In this document: piece after piece, positions 23,577 through 33,511 of the stretch
Numbering within the stretch: the stretch's first letter is position 1
Layout of the letters: each line of letters starts with the position of its first letter
The notes under the pieces: generated by a model
What the model was told of the DNA's origin: nothing
Database searches by the model: none
Seen by the model: only the letters and a program-made list of their open reading frames with translations
Translations under genes and position numbers: made by a program
Source of the DNA: Bog-756 sp052326605
GTDB taxonomy: Bacteria; Actinomycetota; Acidimicrobiia; Acidimicrobiales; RAAP-2
NCBI GenBank assembly: GCA_052326605.1
Contig: JBKQMB010000042.1
Span: forward strand, 21,520-85,519
Direction of reading: 5' to 3'
Length of the DNA stretch: 64,000 bases

Positions 23577-25820
23577 TCAGGGGAGCGGTGCCTGGTCGGT
23601 GAGGCCGAGGGCGTCGAGGATGAAGGCGTAGACGAAGGCCTCGTCCTTCCAGGCGTCATAGCGGCCGGAGGGGCCGCCGTGGCCGGCCCCGAGCTCGGTC
23701 TTCAGCAGCACGTTGTTCTCCGGATTGGCGGCCCTCAGCTTGGCCACCCACTTGGCCGGCTCCCAGAATCCCACCCGGGGATCGGAGAGGCCGGCCGTCG
23801 CCAGGATGTCCGGGTAGCGCACCGGTGCCCCTGCCTCGTCTACCGAGCGGACATTGTCGTAGGGCGAGTAGGACTTGATGACGGTGTAGATCCCGGGGTC
23901 GTCCACGGGGTTTCCCCACTCCTCCCACTCGAGCACGGTGAGGGGAAGCGTCTCGTCCAGAATGGTGGTCAGGCAGTCCACGAAGGGGACCTCGGCGACG
24001 ATGGCCCGGAACAGTTCCGGGGCCAGGTTGGCGACCGCCCCCATCAACAGGCCCCCCGCACTTCCGCCCCGGGCCACCAGCCGGTCAGGCGAGGTCCAGC
24101 CGCCGGCCACCAGGCTCCGGGCGCACGCCACGAAGTCGGTAAAGGTGTTTGGCTTGGCCGCGAACTTGCCGTCCTCGTACCACCGGCGGCCCATCTCCCC
24201 GCCACCCCGGACGTGGGCGATGGCGTAGATGAACCCCCGGTCGAGGAGGCTGAGGCGGAGCGAGGAGAACGTCGGGTCCATCGAGGCCTCGTACGAGCCG
24301 TAGCCGTACAGGAGGCACGGCGCTCCATCGGAGCCCCCGCGCCTTCCGGCCCCTTCCTGGCCGGCAGCGACCGGGGCAGGGACCAGATCGGGCCGGTAGA
24401 CAAGGGAGATGGGGACCTGGGTCCCGTCCTCGGCCGCCGCCCATCGGCGCTCGGTCCGATACCGGACCGGGTCGAAGTCCCCCAGGACCGGCTGCCGCTT
24501 CCGCAGGACCGCCTCGCCCGTGTCGAGGTCGAGGTCGTAGACCGATCGCGGGGTGGTCAACGATGTGTACCCGTAGCGGAGCGTCGTGGAGTCGTACTCG
24601 GGGTTGGCCCCTCCCCACACGGTCGAGGGGGACTCCGGCTGGCTCACCGGTGTGGATGCTCCGGTCGACGCGTGGATGACCCGTATCCGGGTCTCCCCAC
24701 CCTCCCGCTCGTAGACCACCAGGTGGTCGGCGAACGGGTCGACCGCGTCCAACCTCACCCCCGGGCGTGCCGGAATCACCTCACGCCAGTGGGCCCGGTC
24801 CGGGGCCCGGTCGGGTGCCTCCATCAACCGGAAGTCCTCGGCCCCGTCGTTGGTGACGATGAGGAAGCGGCCGTCGTTGCTCCCGCCCTGAGCGTCGCCC
24901 CGGTCGTGGTCGACGCTGTACTCGATGCCGTGTCGCCGGGGCTCGATCACGGTGAACTCCCCCCGAGGGTCGTCCGCGGACAGTGCATGGAACTCGGAGG
25001 TCACCTTGGAATCCAGGCCGCACAGGATGAACCGGTCGTCCTTGGTACGACCGACGCCGAGGTAGAAGCGGTCGTCGGGCTCCTCGAGGACCAGCACGTC
25101 GTTCGAGGGGTCGGTGCCGACCCGGTGGCGCCACAGCTGGTAGGGGCGCATGGCCTCGTCCACGCGGACGAAGAACACGGTTGCGTTGTCGTTGGCCCAG
25201 GCCACCCCATAGGACGTGTCCTCGAGCGACTCCGGTGACTCCAACCCGGTCGAGAGCTCACGGAAGCGCATGGTGTAGCGCTCACCGCCGGTGGTGTCGG
25301 TGGAGTAGACCAGCCATGCATGGTCTGGGCTGACGGAGAGGTTCCCGAGGGCGAAGTAGTCGTGCCCTTCGGCCAGGAGGTTCTCGTCGAGAATGACCTG
25401 CTCTCCTTCCGGAACCCCTCCGTGGGCATCCCCACCTACGGCGCTGGCCGCTCCCTTCTCGGCGACGCCGACGTCGGCCGGCCGGCGGCCGTGGATGCCG
25501 TAGTTGCTCCCTTCCACCGTGCGGCCGTAGTAGAACCACGGCCCCTTGCGGACCGGGACCGAGAGGTCGGTCTCCTCGATGCGGGCGACGATCTCGTCGA
25601 ACAGCGCGGCCTGGAGCCCGACGGTGCCGCCCATGGCTGCCTCGGTGTAGGCGTTCTCTGCGACCAGGTGTGCGATCACCGCGGGGTCATCTTTGTTCCG
25701 GAGCCAGTACCAGTCGTCGATCCGGATGTCGCCGTGTGCCACCAGTTCGACCGGTTGCCGTTCGGGGACCGGTGGCCCGGCTGGTGGGGGAGGGTGGTCT
25801 GAGGGGTGGTTGCCGGGCAT
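23577..25820 (-). CDS. Prolyl oligopeptidase family S9 peptidase (oligopeptidase B-like)
   Basis: 747 residues: N-terminal seven-bladed propeller (about 70-440) and C-terminal alpha/beta hydrolase domain. The catalytic triad is Ser587 in GGSAGGLL, Asp680 in LSDPRVGF and His714 in GAGHGGPSGR. HVRGGGEMGRRWYEDGK and EVPFVDCLTTILDETLPL are typical of the protease II branch, which cuts short peptides after basic residues in the cytoplasm. ATG 25820 is chosen because the family N-terminal HGDIRIDDWYWLRN follows closely; longer in-frame starts run into the sufB promoter region. Confidence 0.88.
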   Translation of the reverse strand: MPGNHPSDHPPPPAGPPVPERQPVELVAHGDIRIDDWYWLRNKDDPAVIAHLVAENAYTEAAMGGTVGLQAALFDEIVARIEETDLSVPVRKGPWFYYGRTVEGSNYGIHGRRPADVGVAEKGAASAVGGDAHGGVPEGEQVILDENLLAEGHDYFALGNLSVSPDHAWLVYSTDTTGGERYTMRFRELSTGLESPESLEDTSYGVAWANDNATVFFVRVDEAMRPYQLWRHRVGTDPSNDVLVLEEPDDRFYLGVGRTKDDRFILCGLDSKVTSEFHALSADDPRGEFTVIEPRRHGIEYSVDHDRGDAQGGSNDGRFLIVTNDGAEDFRLMEAPDRAPDRAHWREVIPARPGVRLDAVDPFADHLVVYEREGGETRIRVIHASTGASTPVSQPESPSTVWGGANPEYDSTTLRYGYTSLTTPRSVYDLDLDTGEAVLRKRQPVLGDFDPVRYRTERRWAAAEDGTQVPISLVYRPDLVPAPVAAGQEGAGRRGGSDGAPCLLYGYGSYEASMDPTFSSLRLSLLDRGFIYAIAHVRGGGEMGRRWYEDGKFAAKPNTFTDFVACARSLVAGGWTSPDRLVARGGSAGGLLMGAVANLAPELFRAIVAEVPFVDCLTTILDETLPLTVLEWEEWGNPVDDPGIYTVIKSYSPYDNVRSVDEAGAPVRYPDILATAGLSDPRVGFWEPAKWVAKLRAANPENNVLLKTELGAGHGGPSGRYDAWKDEAFVYAFILDALGLTDQAPLP

Positions 25821-25944
25821 CCGACCAGGATGACACGTTGCCCCGGCAGGGTGATCGGGGACCCGCTCGCTCCGGCCTGCAGGGTTGTTACTATCTGTGT
25901 AGGAGAAATCCCCAGCACTCCCGAACGGCGACCCAGGAGTCCTC

Positions 25945-27345
<1,401 letters not shown>

Positions 27346-27442
27346 ACCGGTCCCGCTCATCAGGCGGGTGCGCTGGAGCCCGCAGCGGTGCAGGTCCGCA
27401 TCCGATGAGACGGCCGTGCCCCCGAAAAGGCAGAATGTCACG

Positions 27443-27787
27443 ATGTCGATGAGGGAAGAGTGCAAGCACTTTCAGAGCAGGACCTATGACTCCGGAGAGG
27501 CGGCCAGGTTCTGTGTGCTCGACCTGGCTCCTGAGGCGCCGTGGAGGTGCCCCGACGACTGTCCGTCGTACGCTCCCCGCATGGCCGATGTCGGGTGGGA
27601 CCACGGCTCGCTGATCGAGCCGAAGCTGGAGACGATGCCCGATGTCCCCGTCGACGAAGCGGCAAGTGTGCTCGACCACGCAGAGGACATCGTCAATGCC
27701 GCCGGGCCCGAGATCGTGGCCGAGGTGCGCAAGGAGGACGAGCTGCAGGGGCGGACGGGGCGCCACTGGTGGAACCGCAAGCGCTGA
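27443..27787 (+). CDS. Small Cys-rich protein between sufB and sufD, unrecognised
   Basis: 114 residues. Four Cys in the first 40 positions (C7, C24, C36, C40) plus His9 in EECKHFQ could bind Zn or an Fe-S cluster. The rest is acidic and helical, with a basic GRHWWNRKR end. Soluble, no signal peptide. It lies 97 bp after sufB on the same strand, and the next plus-strand gene is sufD. A role in Fe-S assembly is suggested by position and Cys content only; I recognise no family. ATG 27443 or 27449 may be used. Confidence 0.65.
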   Translation: MSMREECKHFQSRTYDSGEAARFCVLDLAPEAPWRCPDDCPSYAPRMADVGWDHGSLIEPKLETMPDVPVDEAASVLDHAEDIVNAAGPEIVAEVRKEDELQGRTGRHWWNRKR

Positions 27788-27794
27788 GCGGCCG

Positions 27795-27816
27795 GCCGGC
27801 AGGACCGTCCTCCGGC
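27795..27816. terminator. Bulged hairpin between the Cys-rich gene and the crotonase gene
   Basis: GCCGG/CCGGC then AGGA/TCCT with one bulged C and a CCG loop. It reaches the stop codon of the minus-strand gene. Confidence 0.4.
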
Positions 27817-28670
27817 TACCGTCCGGTGAAGACGCCTGGGCGCTTCTCGATGAAAGCGGTCATCGCCTCGAGGAGGTCATCAGAGGCAAGGAACCCGGCG
27901 TTCCATGTGGCCACGTAGTCGAGCCCTGCGGCCACCGAGCGCCCTTCGCCCGCACAGAGCACCGCCTTGGTGCCCTGCACGGCCAGTGGCGAGTTGGCGG
28001 CAATTTCTGCAGCCATCGCCCGGGCGTCGGCCAGGACCGCGTCGGCGTCGGTGCTGACCTGGTTGACCAGGCCGATCCGCTCGGCGCGGGCAGCGGTGAT
28101 GTCTTTTCCGGTATAGGCGAGTTCGGCCAGGTGCCCCTTGCCGATGATGTGAGGGAGGCGCTGAAGGCTCCCCACATCGGCCACGATGGCGACCTTGGTC
28201 TCCCGGACGGAGAAGATGGCGTCCGCGCTGGCCAGCCGGATGTCGCAAGCCGCCACCAGGTCCACGCCGCCGCCGATGCAGTAGCCGTGGATGGCGGCGA
28301 TGACCGGCAACCCGCACTCGGCGACCGAGGTCACCGATGCCTGCAGGCGGAGGATCTCGGCCCGGGCCGATCGGGCGCGCGCGGCCATGGACAGTGGGGC
28401 GCCGTTGCCGGTGGCTGTCGGGCCGGTCAGGCCCGACATCGCCACGAGGTCCAGCCCGACGCTGAAGTGGGGTCCCCGGGCGGCCACCACTACGGCCCGG
28501 ATCTCCGGTTCGGATCCGATGGCGGCCATGGCGAGGGGCAGATCGGACCAGAACGCCGGTCCCATGGCGTTGCGCTTTTCGGGGCGGTCGAGCCACAGCG
28601 TGGCCACATGCCCGTCGACTTCGATGGCAAGTACCTCGGAGGCGAAGGTGTCAACAGTGGAGGGCGTCAT
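27816..28670 (-). CDS. Crotonase family protein, probable delta3,5-delta2,4-dienoyl-CoA isomerase
   Basis: 284 residues. Crotonase landmarks are RPEKRNAMG, HFSVGLDLVAMSG (oxyanion region) and the loop GYCIGGGVDLVAACD. Three acidic residues, Asp137, Glu157 and Asp165, are spaced 20 and 8 apart, the same spacing as Asp176/Glu196/Asp204 of rat dienoyl-CoA isomerase; ADVGSLQRLPHIIG also matches that enzyme. It would shift double bonds during oxidation of unsaturated fatty acids. It sits on the opposite strand inside the suf locus, so it is probably an independent unit with its own promoter. Confidence 0.8.
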   Translation of the reverse strand: MTPSTVDTFASEVLAIEVDGHVATLWLDRPEKRNAMGPAFWSDLPLAMAAIGSEPEIRAVVVAARGPHFSVGLDLVAMSGLTGPTATGNGAPLSMAARARSARAEILRLQASVTSVAECGLPVIAAIHGYCIGGGVDLVAACDIRLASADAIFSVRETKVAIVADVGSLQRLPHIIGKGHLAELAYTGKDITAARAERIGLVNQVSTDADAVLADARAMAAEIAANSPLAVQGTKAVLCAGEGRSVAAGLDYVATWNAGFLASDDLLEAMTAFIEKRPGVFTGR

Positions 28671-28677
28671 GTGCCAA

Positions 28678-28683
28678 ATCGTA
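28678..28683 (-). promoter_or_regulatory. -10 box TACGAT, leaderless dienoyl-CoA isomerase gene
   Basis: Minus-strand TACGAT with a 7-nt spacer to ATG 28670. It excludes the much longer open frame that runs on upstream over sufD. Confidence 0.45.
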
Positions 28684-28755
28684 GGCCGCGGGAAGGTCGG
28701 CCGTCGGGCCACGATCCAGCGCCGGCGGGTCGGTCCGGACCCACAGCCAAGTAGT

Positions 28756-30147
28756 ATGGGATCGAGGCTCGCGAACCGGGCCTCCTTGCGCGAAAGGCCT
28801 GCCGTTCTGTCCACGTTCACTCCCGACTCTGCTGCCGCCTTCTCCGGCCCGGCCTGGTTGCGGCAACGGCGGTCTGCCGCCGCCGAGGCCTTCGCGTCGT
28901 CGCCCCTGCCCAGCGAGAAGGACGAGGTGTGGCGGTACAGCAGGATCGACCAGCTCGACCTTGATCGATTCCGTCCGTCTGGAACAATGCCCGTCCAGCC
29001 GTCCAGCGACCCCGGTCCCTCGCCCTCCGACCGGATCCACTCGTTGGTGAGCAGCCTCGGTGTCCGAGCCGGGCTGGTGGTGACCATCAACGGGGTGTTG
29101 GCCACCGTGGCATCCTCGGTCGGCGACGAACTGCTGACGCTCGGCCGAGCGACCGAGCATGCCCACATGGAGGACCTGCTGGGGTCGGTCGTGTCCGAAC
29201 CGCGGGACTTCCAGCTGCTGAACGACGCATTCGTCGTCGACCCGGTACTGGTGGACGTGCAGCCAGGGGTCGTCATCGACGATCCGATCGTGATTGTGCA
29301 CATGATCACCGGTGCGGGTGGCGATGCCGTGTTCCCGCGGACGATGATCAGCGCCGGCGCGTCATCGGCGGCCGGGGTCATCGAGATCGTGGTCGACGTC
29401 GACACAGGGTTGCTGGCCGACCCCCCCTCGGACGGGGTCCGAGGGCCCAACCGGCCACTCGAGCACCTGGTGGTCCCGGTCACCGAGCTGCAGGTTGCCG
29501 ACAACGCCACCCTCGACTTCATGAGCGTGCAGTCGTTGGGCGCGGAGACGTGGCAGGTCGCCCACCAGGCGAGCACGATCGGTGCGAATGCCACCCTCCG
29601 CAGTTTCGCAGTGGCCCTGGGGGGGAGCTACGCCCGTCTGCGCACGGACTCGGCACTTGCCGGAGCGGGCGGCACGAGCATGCTGCGTGCCGCCTACATC
29701 GGCCGCGACGAGCAGATGCTCGATTTCCGTACCCTGCAGGACCACCTGGCCCCGCGAACCACGAGCGACCTGCTCTTCATGGGGGCGGTCGCCGACCGTT
29801 CGCACTCCGTGTACAGCGGCCTCATCCGGGTTCGCCGCGGAGCGGTCCGCTCCGACGCCATGCAGACCAATCACAATCTGGTGCTCGACGAGGGGGCGCA
29901 CGCCGACTCGGTGCCGAACCTCGACATCGAGGAGAACGACGTGAAGTGCAGCCATGCCTCCACGGTCGGCCCGGTGGACGAGGACCAGCGCTACTATCTC
30001 GAGTCCCGTGGCGTCGAACCGCAACGGGCCGAGCAGCTGATCGTGTCGGGCTTCTTCCAGAGCATCGCCGATCAGGTGCCCCTGGCCGGCACCCGGTCGC
30101 TGATCGGCAACGCACTGGCCCAACGGGTCGGAGTGGGCGATGTCTGA
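28756..30147 (+). CDS. sufD: Fe-S cluster assembly protein SufD
   Basis: 463 residues from ATG 28756. SufD pairs with SufB and SufC. Typical stretches are EKDEVWRYSRIDQLDLDRF at the N-terminus, the repeated beta-helix in the middle, and the C-terminal HNLVLDEGAHADSVPNLDIE and VKCSHASTVGPVDEDQRYYL with the conserved Cys and His used at the SufB-SufD interface. The start is uncertain: TAGTAT at 28752-28757 overlaps this ATG and looks like a -10 box. If so, translation begins at TTG 28786 or CTG 28807; the latter has GAAAGG upstream. Its end overlaps the Rieske gene by 8 nt. Confidence 0.9.
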   Translation: MGSRLANRASLRERPAVLSTFTPDSAAAFSGPAWLRQRRSAAAEAFASSPLPSEKDEVWRYSRIDQLDLDRFRPSGTMPVQPSSDPGPSPSDRIHSLVSSLGVRAGLVVTINGVLATVASSVGDELLTLGRATEHAHMEDLLGSVVSEPRDFQLLNDAFVVDPVLVDVQPGVVIDDPIVIVHMITGAGGDAVFPRTMISAGASSAAGVIEIVVDVDTGLLADPPSDGVRGPNRPLEHLVVPVTELQVADNATLDFMSVQSLGAETWQVAHQASTIGANATLRSFAVALGGSYARLRTDSALAGAGGTSMLRAAYIGRDEQMLDFRTLQDHLAPRTTSDLLFMGAVADRSHSVYSGLIRVRRGAVRSDAMQTNHNLVLDEGAHADSVPNLDIEENDVKCSHASTVGPVDEDQRYYLESRGVEPQRAEQLIVSGFFQSIADQVPLAGTRSLIGNALAQRVGVGDV

Positions 30148-30484
30148 TTCCATCTCCGACACCCATCCGCCGAGGACGGCCCGCCTCTGCGGTCGAACCG
30201 ATCTTGCGCCGGACGAGGCCAGGCGCTTCGACGTGGCCGGGCTGCGGGTCGCCCTGGTGCGCATCGGAGACGACTTCTACGCCATCGGGGACCGGTGCAG
30301 CCACGAGGACTACTCGCTGGCCGACGGCGAGGTATGGGCCGGCGAGTGCGAAATCGAGTGCTCCAAGCACGGGTCCACCTTCGACCTCCGGACAGGCGAG
30401 CCTTGCTCCCTTCCGGCGACGCGTCCCGTTCCGGTCTACGAACTCGTCCTCGACGAGACCGACGTATCGCTCGTGGTGCCGTGA
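30140..30484 (+). CDS. Rieske [2Fe-2S] ferredoxin-like protein
   Basis: 114 residues, a stand-alone Rieske domain. Cluster ligands are Cys and His in DRCSHEDYSL and Cys and His in IECSKHGSTFDL; GEPCSLPATRPVPVYELVL closes the fold. No membrane anchor. Such genes occur between sufD and sufC/sufS in many actinobacteria and may carry electrons for assembly. The start overlaps sufD by 8 nt and the stop overlaps sufC (GTGA), so all three are translationally coupled. Confidence 0.88.
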   Translation: MSDSISDTHPPRTARLCGRTDLAPDEARRFDVAGLRVALVRIGDDFYAIGDRCSHEDYSLADGEVWAGECEIECSKHGSTFDLRTGEPCSLPATRPVPVYELVLDETDVSLVVP

Positions 30485-31227
30485 GCACCGGCGAGCTGGT
30501 CATCGAGGAGCTCCGTGCCGGCATCCCCGGTCGGGAGATCCTGCGCGGCGTCTCGCTGACGGTGCGCAGCGGTGAGGTGCATGCGGTGATGGGCCCGAAC
30601 GGATCCGGAAAGAGCACATTGGCCCATGTCCTTATGGGGCGCCCCGGTTACGAGGTCCTCAGTGGATCGGTGACGTTGGACGGCATCGATCTGCTGGCGC
30701 TTCCGACGTGGCAGAGGGCTCGGGCCGGCCTGTTCCTCGGTATGCAGCACCCCATCGAGGTGCCCGGGGTCTCGCTGGTGGACTCACTGACGGCGGCCAG
30801 GCCCTCCGTCCCCGACACCGAGATCGGGGCCACCGACGCCGGCATCGGGGGGCGTCTGCACGACGAGGCCCGGCGCATCGGCTTCGACGAGCGATTCCTC
30901 GATCGTCCGCTCAACGTGGACCTGTCCGGCGGCGAGCGCAAGCGTAACGAGACCCTTCAGTTGGGGGTGCTGCGCCCGCGGTTCGCCATCCTCGACGAGA
31001 TCGATTCCGGACTCGACGTCGATGCGCTCGGCGCCGTGGGGCGAAGGGTGCAGGAGGCGACGGCCGAATGGGACCTGGGCGTGTTGGCCATCACCCACTT
31101 CCGCAGGTTGCTCGACGTGCTGCACCCCGATGTGGTGCATGTGCTGTCCGGAGGTCGGGTGGTGGCCACGGGCGGCAGCGACCTGGCCGAGATCGTCGAT
31201 CGCACCGGATACGCGGCCTATCTCTGA
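30481..31227 (+). CDS. sufC: Fe-S assembly ATPase SufC (copy 1)
   Basis: 248 residues, ABC-type ATPase of SufBC2D. Walker A MGPNGSGKSTL, Q-loop LGMQHPIEV, signature LSGGERKRNE, Walker B FAILDEIDSGLDVDAL and switch His in AITHFRRLL are all intact. GTG start within the Rieske stop. A second complete sufC is at 34.8 kb on the other strand. This copy has a short, unusual middle helical region (PSVPDTEIGATDAGIGGRL), so the two are divergent paralogues and not a recent duplication. Confidence 0.9.
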   Translation: MSTGELVIEELRAGIPGREILRGVSLTVRSGEVHAVMGPNGSGKSTLAHVLMGRPGYEVLSGSVTLDGIDLLALPTWQRARAGLFLGMQHPIEVPGVSLVDSLTAARPSVPDTEIGATDAGIGGRLHDEARRIGFDERFLDRPLNVDLSGGERKRNETLQLGVLRPRFAILDEIDSGLDVDALGAVGRRVQEATAEWDLGVLAITHFRRLLDVLHPDVVHVLSGGRVVATGGSDLAEIVDRTGYAAYL

Positions 31228-31327
31228 GGCAACTCCGGCGCCGGCTCCCCGTGGTCACCCGGGTTCCGGGCGCCTGAGCCGTTCGGGAGCAGGCAGGTCC
31301 TGGCACCTGGCCGCCACGCCCGGTTGG

Positions 31328-31333
31328 TAGCGT
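31328..31333 (+). promoter_or_regulatory. -10 box TAGCGT, leaderless LCP gene
   Basis: TAGCGT ends 7 nt before ATG 31341, so the LCP gene is transcribed apart from the suf operon ending 113 bp upstream. Confidence 0.45.
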
Positions 31334-31340
31334 CTGCCTC

Positions 31341-32840
31341 ATGGCTCGCCGAGATCGCCGACGAGGCGGCGCCCACAGCGCGCCCCGGAAGGACACCGGG
31401 CCGCCCGCCCCCGCCGAATCCGGAGCCGGACAGGGCGGGACACCTCCGCCCGGAGCCGATGGCGCCTCGACCGATGCTACGCCCGCGGCCCCTCCCGCCG
31501 CCGGTGCCGCCGCAGCGACGGGAGGCCCTCCCGCCGCCGGTGCCGCCGCAGCCCCTCCTGCTCCCGGCGTCCCCTTGCCCGACACAGGGCAGCCGCTGAG
31601 CCGCCGGGAGCTGAAGGCCGCCACCCGAACGTCGAAGGTCGACGGCAAGGCGCCCAAGGGCAGGAAGAAGAAGGCGAAGCACACCTGGCTCGACCGGGTG
31701 CTGCTTGCCGGGGTCATCGTCGTGGGGCTGGCCCTGGTCGGCGTGGGGACCGGCTATGCCTACGTGCAGTACCGGTTCAGCCAGGTCACCAAGGTGACGG
31801 TGAAGCACCTCAAGAAGGCACCGGTGGGCCAGCCGTTCAATGTGCTCCTGATCGGATCCGACTCGCGTGTCGGCGAGAGCGCCGCCGAAGCCACCCACCT
31901 CGGTGATCAGTCCGATGCCGGCGGTCAGCGAAGCGATGTGGTCAAGATCGTCCACATCGTGCCGGCCACCGGCCAGGTGAGCGTGCTGTCCATCCCGAGG
32001 GACACCGTGGTCACCGTGGCCGGCGACACCAGCCAGATCGGGAAGTACAACCGCATCAACGCCACCTACAACGTCGGGCCCGACCAGCTGGTACAGACCA
32101 TCGAGGCCAACTTCGGGATTCCCATCGAGCATGTGGTCCAGATCAATTTCGAGGGGTTCCGAGGAGCCGTCGATGCCATCGGCGGCATCTATCTGAACTT
32201 CCCCTACCCGGCCAAGGACGCCTACACCGGCCTCAACATCACGCAGACAGGGTGCCAGCACGTGAACGGCGGCTACTCGTTGGCCGTGGCCCGCAGCCGG
32301 CACTACGAGTACTTCAAGGACGGGTACTGGCAGTACGACGGGACCAGCGACTTCGGCCGGATCCAGCGCCAGAACGCGTTCTTGAAGGCCGTCATCAACC
32401 AGGCCGAGAAGCAGTACAACCCGCTCACCCTGAACGCCTTCATCGGATCGGTGGTGCAGGGGGTCACCATCGATTCGACGTTCTCGATCAGCGACCTGAT
32501 CTCCCTGGCCCAGCAGTTCCACACCTTCGCGTCCCAGTCGCTGGCAACGGCGACCCTGCCCACCTACAACGCGAACTCGTACGAGTTCGGCTATCTGGGC
32601 TCGGTGCTCTACGTGCAGGAACCCCAGGCCACCCAGGCGATCACCCAATTCCTCGGCGGACCCCCCGAGGCAGCGCTCACCCCTCCTCCCGGTCCCTACG
32701 GGGTGGTGTCGACCACGACGACGTCGACCTATCCGACGGGGAACACCCTCAACACGACCGGCGGGAGCACCCCCGCCACGTTGGCGCCGTCCGCCACGAC
32801 GACCACCGTCGAGACGGACTTCGATCCCACGCCCTGCTGA
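31341..32840 (+). CDS. LytR-CpsA-Psr (LCP) family cell-wall ligase
   Basis: 499 residues. A cytoplasmic, charged and Ala/Pro/Gly-rich N-terminus of about 115 residues with imperfect PPAAGAAAA repeats; one membrane helix (VLLAGVIVVGLALVGVGTGY); and an extracytoplasmic LCP domain. LCP motifs: NVLLIGSDSR, RSDVVKIVHIVPATGQVSVLSIPRDT, KYNRINATYNVG and ARSRHYEY with Arg/Asp residues that hold the polyprenyl-pyrophosphate lipid. It attaches secondary wall glycans to peptidoglycan or arabinogalactan. The tail is Thr/Ser-rich. Confidence 0.87.
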   Translation: MARRDRRRGGAHSAPRKDTGPPAPAESGAGQGGTPPPGADGASTDATPAAPPAAGAAAATGGPPAAGAAAAPPAPGVPLPDTGQPLSRRELKAATRTSKVDGKAPKGRKKKAKHTWLDRVLLAGVIVVGLALVGVGTGYAYVQYRFSQVTKVTVKHLKKAPVGQPFNVLLIGSDSRVGESAAEATHLGDQSDAGGQRSDVVKIVHIVPATGQVSVLSIPRDTVVTVAGDTSQIGKYNRINATYNVGPDQLVQTIEANFGIPIEHVVQINFEGFRGAVDAIGGIYLNFPYPAKDAYTGLNITQTGCQHVNGGYSLAVARSRHYEYFKDGYWQYDGTSDFGRIQRQNAFLKAVINQAEKQYNPLTLNAFIGSVVQGVTIDSTFSISDLISLAQQFHTFASQSLATATLPTYNANSYEFGYLGSVLYVQEPQATQAITQFLGGPPEAALTPPPGPYGVVSTTTTSTYPTGNTLNTTGGSTPATLAPSATTTTVETDFDPTPC

Positions 32841-32841
32841 G

Positions 32842-32858
32842 GCGTTCCTGTGGAACGC
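32842..32858. terminator. Compact hairpin between convergent LCP and sufU genes
   Basis: GCGTTCC-TGT-GGAACGC: perfect 7-bp stem with a 3-nt loop, starting 2 nt after the LCP stop. The best-formed single-stem hairpin in the window, still without a T-run. Confidence 0.55.
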
Positions 32859-32877
32859 ACGGGCGGTGTGGGGGTCC

Positions 32878-33381
32878 TCAGGCGGGCGCCTCGATCTCGT
32901 CGAGGCCCTGGGCGAGCGTGTTCCAGCTGAGGGTGGCGCACTTGATACGAACCGGGAACTTGACCACGCCCTGCAGCGCGGCGAGCTCTCCCAGCGCGTC
33001 GGCATCGATGGCCTCGGGCTCCGTGGCCTCGGCGTCCTCCTGGGCGGACCCCTCGCTTGCCGTCGGAAGGGTCGACTCGTGGATCGACATCATCCCCTTG
33101 AACGTCCGGATCAGCTCGCGCACTTCCCTAACCGGCTTGCCCTTGACGGCGGCCGACATCAGGGAGGCCGACGACTGGCTGATCGAGCAACCAGTGCCGG
33201 CAATCCTGATGTCCGAGACAGCGCCGTCCCTCACCTCGAGGGTGACCACGATCTCGTCGCCGCAGAGCGGGTTGAATCCCTCGACCCGGTGCGCCGGAGG
33301 GGACTCGAGCTCGCCCCTGTTCCGCGGCGAGCGGTAGTGGTCGAGGATGATCTCACGGTAGAGGTCCTCCATCCCGGGCAT
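32878..33381 (-). CDS. sufU: Fe-S scaffold / sulfur-relay protein SufU
   Basis: 167 residues. Accepts sulfur from SufS through a zinc site. Ligands Cys40 and Asp42 (NPLCGDEI), Cys65 (GTGCSISQSSASLM) and Cys148 (IKCATLSW) are all present. Between residues 100 and 130 there is the usual SufU insertion, here acidic. ATG 33381 is preferred because the stop of a small leader ORF overlaps it (TGATG) and the fold begins MEDLYREIILDHY; a GTG at 33414 would add 11 residues. Last gene of the minus-strand sufC2-sufS-sufU set. Confidence 0.9.
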   Translation of the reverse strand: MPGMEDLYREIILDHYRSPRNRGELESPPAHRVEGFNPLCGDEIVVTLEVRDGAVSDIRIAGTGCSISQSSASLMSAAVKGKPVREVRELIRTFKGMMSIHESTLPTASEGSAQEDAEATEPEAIDADALGELAALQGVVKFPVRIKCATLSWNTLAQGLDEIEAPA

Positions 33382-33488
33382 CAGGTCGGTGTCCCATCGG
33401 TCGGCGGAACCCACCGAGGAGCGCCACCGCCCCCGGCGGTGGCCGCACGCCTCGGGGCGAGCCGTCGGGACGGGTCGGAGTGATCCAT
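33381..33488 (-). CDS. 35-residue leader ORF coupled to sufU
   Basis: Starts at ATG 33488, 6 nt after a minus-strand TACGCT box (33495-33500), and ends with a TGA that shares its A with the sufU ATG (TGATG). The peptide is basic and Gly/Ala/Pro-rich, starting MDHSDPSRRLAPRR. It may be a short translated leader that feeds ribosomes to sufU, which has no Shine-Dalgarno sequence of its own. Could be chance; support is the box spacing and the exact stop-start overlap. Confidence 0.4.
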   Translation of the reverse strand: MDHSDPSRRLAPRRAATAGGGGAPRWVPPTDGTPT

Positions 33489-33511
33489 CCCTCCAGCGTA
33501 ACGGCCGGTGC

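Noticed and set aside
22386..25238. A 950-codon open frame on the plus strand over the S9 peptidase gene
   Set aside because: High GC keeps antisense frames open. The minus-strand frame has the full catalytic triad and family motifs; this one has none.
25821..25944. A SufR regulator gene or clear operator upstream of sufB
   Set aside because: The 124-bp gap has no ORF and no convincing inverted repeat; only a TACTAT -10-like box.
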